A stretch of DNA of 8,601 nt from contig CANBFZ010000056.1 in the NCBI GenBank assembly GCA_947367725.1, forward strand, positions 1-8,601, given 5' to 3'. This DNA comes from an uncultured Eubacterium sp. GTDB lineage: Bacteria; Bacillota; Clostridia; Peptostreptococcales; Anaerovoracaceae. The position numbers were made by a program, and so were the translations under genes. Positions 4,800 through 8,601 of the stretch are shown one piece after another (the stretch's first letter is position 1; the number at the start of each line of letters is the position of its first letter). The notes beneath the pieces were generated by a model. The model was given only the letters and a program-made list of their open reading frames with translations, was not told the DNA's origin and did no database searches.

Positions 4800-6391
4800 G
4801 TTTCACAGCCTCTGTAAATATCAAAAAAGGTTGGAATGCCTTGTGCACTGAACCGAGGCACAGTAATAAACGCATAGGTTTTATAGCACAGACAGTAGTA
4901 CGGCAGTTCGTCTGTAAGAAGCGGTTTTAACTTCTCATAGACTGCTTTCTGTTCTTCTGCCGACAGGCAGGTTTCTAGTTGATTCACATAGGTACGAACC
5001 TGCTGGTTGTCGTATCCGACTGCATTGCCCCGGCGAAACAGCGTTCTCAAATCAAATTTCTTATCAAACTGATAACCGCCCAGATAAAGATCGAATGCAC
5101 CCTCTGCAATGGCTGTTTTGTATGTCTGCCAGTCAGCCCGCTTTACACTGACATCAATGCCGATCTCCTTTAAAGAAGCTGCGATGCTGCTGGCCGTATC
5201 TTCGCGGTTGCCGCCGTTGGTATTGACCAGAATCGTCAGGGAAACTTTTTTCCCTTCCTGATCTTCCAGTAGACCGTCTTCGTTGACGTCCCGATAGCCC
5301 GCCTGTTCCAAAAGATCTGCAGCCCCTTTTTGATCCAGCTCATATGCATCTCCCTTATTTTCTGTTCCTAGAAATCCAGGAAAGTACAGAGAATCTGACA
5401 ATATACCGCTGCCGCCGTAATTGTCATGGATTAGGCTTTTCGCATCAATGGCCTTCGCAATTGCCTGTCTGACTTCTTTTTTTGCTAATATCTTATTTTT
5501 AAAATTATAACCCAGATATTCCATTTCACCAGAACTGATTTTCTGTACCGTCAGATCTTTATCTTCGGCATCGGCATCGGCATTCTGTTCTCTGCTAACA
5601 CTAGCAGTGATGGCTTCCATGGTCATCAAACCTGTGGTCCTTGACTGGTCAGGCAGCACTTTAAACTGTAGTTTGTTATCAGGCTGTTCGCCAAAATAGT
5701 ATTTGTTCGGTTTCAAATCAAGCGTCTTTGTCGCATCATAGCTGGCACAATAATACGGCCCGCTGCCGATGGTTCGATCATCCTCTGTATCATAGGACGC
5801 AGCGGAAATAATTGGAAAGACCAGATTGTCCAAAGACGCATCCTGCGGATTTTCAAACGTAATGGTCATCGTGTAATTGCCAGACGCTACAACAGAATCA
5901 ATTTTTGAAACATATGCATAGTAAGGACTTGATGCGCCAATATTTAACACCGCATTGATCGTTGCCCGCACATCATTTGCAGTCAAGGAAGATCCATCGC
6001 TGAATTTGGCATCTTTTCTCAGTTTCAGGAGAACACTGCCTTCCTGCGTATTGACTGTATAACTTTTGACAAGTTCCGGCTCCACATTCAGCGTTTCGTC
6101 CAGCCGAAACAGACTGCTGAACATCAACTGAGAAATATAATATACATCACGATCATTAGAAGTCAGCGGATTCAAGGTCTGCACTTGCGACATGGCCAGA
6201 TAGATGCGGCTCATTTTCTCATAGGTTACTGTTTCCTGCTCCTCTTGGGAGGTCCCCGCATCGCCGCGCACAATCGCGACAGTAGAAATGGCACCGGCAA
6301 GCACGACCACTGCAATGATAATGATAATAATATTTCTGTGTAAAAAATCGAAGATTCTGTTACTTCTATTCCCTTTATTCTGTTTCAACAT
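4757..6391 (-). CDS. Membrane-anchored family 5 (oligopeptide/nickel-type) solute-binding protein
   Basis: The 544-residue protein has a basic cytoplasmic N-terminus, one very hydrophobic helix (about 20-41) and then a full-length extracellular family 5 binding domain of the OppA/DppA/NikA fold. Recognisable blocks are QVQTLNPLTSND (69-80), the FSDGSSLTANDV segment (130-141), GSGPYY (209-214) and the 'KEVRQAIAKAID' segment (305-316). An EF-hand-like loop DVNEDGLLEDQE (368-379) follows AGYR, as is common in this family. There is no lipobox cysteine at the end of the helix, so it is probably anchored by the helix itself. The ATG at 6391 overlaps the end of coaE by 17 nt; GAGAAG lies very close to it, so the TTG of codon 2 could be an alternative start. 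No permease or ATPase gene of the matching type is nearby. The last dozen residues overlap a VOC-like reading in another frame. Fold is firm; ligand is unknown. Confidence 0.9.
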   Translation of the reverse strand: MLKQNKGNRSNRIFDFLHRNIIIIIIAVVVLAGAISTVAIVRGDAGTSQEEQETVTYEKMSRIYLAMSQVQTLNPLTSNDRDVYYISQLMFSSLFRLDETLNVEPELVKSYTVNTQEGSVLLKLRKDAKFSDGSSLTANDVRATINAVLNIGASSPYYAYVSKIDSVVASGNYTMTITFENPQDASLDNLVFPIISAASYDTEDDRTIGSGPYYCASYDATKTLDLKPNKYYFGEQPDNKLQFKVLPDQSRTTGLMTMEAITASVSREQNADADAEDKDLTVQKISSGEMEYLGYNFKNKILAKKEVRQAIAKAIDAKSLIHDNYGGSGILSDSLYFPGFLGTENKGDAYELDQKGAADLLEQAGYRDVNEDGLLEDQEGKKVSLTILVNTNGGNREDTASSIAASLKEIGIDVSVKRADWQTYKTAIAEGAFDLYLGGYQFDKKFDLRTLFRRGNAVGYDNQQVRTYVNQLETCLSAEEQKAVYEKLKPLLTDELPYYCLCYKTYAFITVPRFSAQGIPTFFDIYRGCETWSWERTMVTDAVS

Positions 6392-6977
6392 ACTTCTCTA
6401 ATAGTCGCTCCACTTGTTGGTAAAGCGCTTCCTTTCCCTTTGAATTATCGATGATTTCTGCAGATTTTGCTGCCTTCTCTTCACGAGTCATCTGACTTTC
6501 AATTCGTCGTTTCACATCCTCTGCAGCAGCACCATCCCGTGCCATTACACGAGATATCCGTACATCCTGCGCCGCATCAACCAGCCATACCACATCAGTC
6601 AGACGGTCTGCACCAGATTCAAATAATAACGGGGCATCGACAAAGATCGTTCCTGCGGTATCTTCCTGTGCAAACTGTTGCAGCCGATGGGCGATGCGCG
6701 CTACAACCCGTTTGGTGGTCAGACTTTCTAACAATACTCTCTGCTTCTCATCAGAAAACACCATGGCAGCTAATTTCTTGCGATTTAGACTGCCGTCCGG
6801 AAACAAAATTTCTTCTCCAAAAGCAGAAACAATGTCCCGCAGGGTTTCGGTTCCCTTTTCAGTCAAGTCCCGCGCCATTTGATCCGCATCAAGAATTTGA
6901 AACCCACGCGCTCTTAAATAGTCAGAGACTGTGGATTTTCCTGCACCGATGCCGCCAGTCAGTCCTATCACTTTCAT
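6375..6977 (-). CDS. coaE: Dephospho-CoA kinase
   Basis: CoaE phosphorylates the 3' hydroxyl of dephospho-CoA with ATP, the last step of coenzyme A synthesis in the cytoplasm. The 200-residue length is typical. Visible motifs are the P-loop GGIGAGKST (8-16), LDADQMAR (29-36) with the catalytic-type Asp, FVDAPLLFESG (112-122), the arginine-rich lid segment (about 148-165, ending RIESQM) and IDNSK (176-180). The segment LESLTTKRVV (83-92) has Thr-Lys where most family members have His-Pro. The start is the ATG at 6977, preceded by AGAGGAA; that RBS overlaps the polA stop codon, leaving a gap of ten nt. The next gene overlaps its last 17 nt. polA-coaE linkage is common in Bacillota, which supports the call. 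Confidence 0.96.
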   Translation of the reverse strand: MKVIGLTGGIGAGKSTVSDYLRARGFQILDADQMARDLTEKGTETLRDIVSAFGEEILFPDGSLNRKKLAAMVFSDEKQRVLLESLTTKRVVARIAHRLQQFAQEDTAGTIFVDAPLLFESGADRLTDVVWLVDAAQDVRISRVMARDGAAAEDVKRRIESQMTREEKAAKSAEIIDNSKGKEALYQQVERLLEKYVETE

Positions 6978-6987
6978 ATTGATTCCT

Positions 6988-8601
6988 CTACTTTAAATCA
7001 TACCAGGTATCTCCCTGGTTCAAATCACTTTCTAATTTCACTTTTAGGGTCATCGCACGTTCCATATTCCGAATTAAGAGTTCTTCCACCTGCGCAAGTT
7101 CTTCCTGCTTTGTCAAAATAATCAATTCGTCATGTACTTGCAAAATCAGCTTAGAGGACAGGTTTCTTTCTTTCAGCTCTCTATACACTTGAATCATAGC
7201 AAGTTTAATAATATCCGCCGCACTTCCCTGAATCGGACTGTTCATCGCAAGCCGTTCGCCCAGTTGCCGTGTCATAAAATTGGAAGAATGAATCTCATGG
7301 ATATACCGTTTCCGTCCCATAATCGTCTCAGAATAACCTTTTTCCTTGCAGTTTTCAATCTGCGCATCCATATATGCTTTTACCGCAAGATGTTTGTCAA
7401 AATAGTCTTTGATATAGCGCTCTGCTTCTTTTCTGGTAATTTGCAGTTCTTCTGAAAGCCCAAAACCGCTCATGCCGTAAATCACACCAAAATTCACCGC
7501 TTTCGCCCGGCTTCTGTCCAGCGGCGTCACGGCATCATAAGAAATACCGAAGACTCTGGCTGCCGTATTCCGATGGATATCATCGCCGTTGTTAAAAGCG
7601 TCAATGAGGTTTTCATCACCAGATAAATGGGCTAAAATCCGCAGCTCAATCTGGGAATAATCGGCGCCGACTAAGGTATAACCCGCTTCACCTGGTACAA
7701 ACGCTTTTCGCAATTTTCTGCCCAGCTCTTGTCTAATCGGTATATTCTGCAGGTTTGGTTCTGTACAGCTGATTCTGCCGGTTGCGGTCACCGTCTGCTG
7801 AAAATGGGCTCTAATTTTTCCATCCGATCCGATCAGCGGCTTAAGTCCCTCCACATAAGTGCTGTTTAGTTTTGTCAAAGTGCGATACTGCAGCACCAAA
7901 TCCACAATGGGATGTAAATCTCTGATTTTTTCCAGCACATCGGCACTGGTGCTGTAGCCTCGCTTGCTCTTTTTCCCCGCCGGAAGCTGCAGCTTTTCAA
8001 AGAGAATCTCGCCTAGCTGCACCGGCGACTTAATATTAAATTTGGTATCTGCAAGTTCATAAATGGCGTGCTCCAGCTGCTCAATCTCGCCACTAAGCAG
8101 CTTTCCAAAGGTTTCCAGCGTTTCTTTGTTCACCGCAAATCCCTCGGTTTCCATGGCGGCAAGTACTTCTACCAGTGGAAGTTCCACCTCTTCGTAAACG
8201 CGCAGAAGCTGTTCTGCGGTCAAGGTTTCCATCTGGAGGTTCCGCAATCTGCTGACAGCGATACACCATTTTAGACCGTATTCTGCATATTTCTCATTGC
8301 TGGTCCCCAGCAAATCAATCTGCCCGCCCTGCTCCATAAAAGTGGCTTCCTCTTCCAGTTCATAGTGGAGCAGTTCAAAGGTCAAGGTCTTCAGTGCATA
8401 GTTGGACTTGGTGGGATCAATAACATACTGCGCAATGGCAGTATCAAAGGAAGTTTTAACGTCATAAAAACCGCAGCACATCAATGCATAGTAATCCCGA
8501 ATCAAATCATGTCCAACAAATCGAAACTGTTTTTCCTGGAGTACTTGTAAAAAAGTCTCTAATACAGACGGTTCAGAAAGATTTACATAATAATTCTTAT
8601 C
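6988..8601 (-). CDS. polA: DNA polymerase I, 5' part cut by window edge
   Basis: DNA polymerase I fills gaps during repair and Okazaki fragment maturation. The frame is open to the right edge, giving 537 visible codons out of roughly 880; the 5' nuclease domain is outside. The TTG at 8505 is inside the gene and not a start, since family sequence (FVGHD) continues upstream of it. Counting from that TTG, the polymerase domain shows motif A DYSQIELR (282-289), the O-helix RAKAVNFGVIYG (333-344; Lys335, Phe339, Tyr343) and motif C QVHDE (456-460), so polymerase activity should be intact. In the 3'-5' exonuclease-like domain the ExoII region reads GHDLIRDY, and the ExoIII region reads KYAEYGLKWCIAV without the usual YxxxD. 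Proofreading is thus probably lost, as in Bacillus and Thermus enzymes. coaE follows after ten nt. Confidence 0.97.
   Translation of the reverse strand, partial: DKNYYVNLSEPSVLETFLQVLQEKQFRFVGHDLIRDYYALMCCGFYDVKTSFDTAIAQYVIDPTKSNYALKTLTFELLHYELEEEATFMEQGGQIDLLGTSNEKYAEYGLKWCIAVSRLRNLQMETLTAEQLLRVYEEVELPLVEVLAAMETEGFAVNKETLETFGKLLSGEIEQLEHAIYELADTKFNIKSPVQLGEILFEKLQLPAGKKSKRGYSTSADVLEKIRDLHPIVDLVLQYRTLTKLNSTYVEGLKPLIGSDGKIRAHFQQTVTATGRISCTEPNLQNIPIRQELGRKLRKAFVPGEAGYTLVGADYSQIELRILAHLSGDENLIDAFNNGDDIHRNTAARVFGISYDAVTPLDRSRAKAVNFGVIYGMSGFGLSEELQITRKEAERYIKDYFDKHLAVKAYMDAQIENCKEKGYSETIMGRKRYIHEIHSSNFMTRQLGERLAMNSPIQGSAADIIKLAMIQVYRELKERNLSSKLILQVHDELIILTKQEELAQVEELLIRNMERAMTLKVKLESDLNQGDTWYDLK

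Noticed and set aside
6467..6982. 171-codon open frame on the plus strand
   Set aside because: It is fully antisense to coaE. The Pro/Gln/His-rich product is typical of a shadow frame.
8503..8505. TTG as the start codon of polA
   Set aside because: The frame stays open to the window edge, and the upstream codons (…RFVGHD) continue the exonuclease-like domain, so the gene is simply cut by the window.

Overview
The window looks like chromosome from a low-to-moderate GC Bacillota, most likely an anaerobic member of the Clostridia. The reasons are AGGAGG-type ribosome binding sites, SigA-type promoters (TTGACA/TATAAT-like with 17-bp spacers), tRNAs with encoded CCA ends, and protein sequences of clostridial character. 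Assignment below class is a guess. Every gene I can support is on the minus strand, so transcription runs from high to low coordinates. I see no insertion sequence, phage gene, CRISPR array or defence locus.

Right part (8601 to 4757, minus): the C-terminal 537 codons of DNA polymerase I (polA, cut by the window edge), then dephospho-CoA kinase (coaE), then a membrane-anchored family 5 (oligopeptide-type) solute-binding protein whose start overlaps the end of coaE. The three are tightly packed and probably form one transcript. It seems to end in a nested hairpin (about 4662-4752) with a U tract. Across the end of the binding-protein gene, in another frame, lies what reads like the last 27 codons of a VOC/glyoxalase-fold protein, a possible gene remnant.

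Middle part (4593 to 2242, minus): a complete polar amino acid-type ABC importer operon with its own promoter, in the order solute-binding lipoprotein, one membrane permease, ATPase. The binding protein has Val where the family usually has the Arg that holds the ligand carboxylate.

Left part (2205 to 1, minus): two tRNA-Leu genes (anticodons GAG and CAA), each with its own SigA-type promoter and with a hairpin between them. yajC starts 35 nt after the second tRNA with no visible promoter or terminator between, so tRNA and mRNA are probably co-transcribed. A strong intrinsic terminator follows yajC, then a separate promoter drives secD, which runs off the left edge. YajC and SecD belong to the same Sec accessory complex but appear to be transcribed separately.

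This is mostly housekeeping DNA. I found no convincing new multi-gene system. The points most worth a second look are the coaE-coupled orphan binding protein, the VOC-like remnant with the nested hairpin, the altered ligand site of the amino acid-type binding protein, and the tRNA-yajC arrangement.
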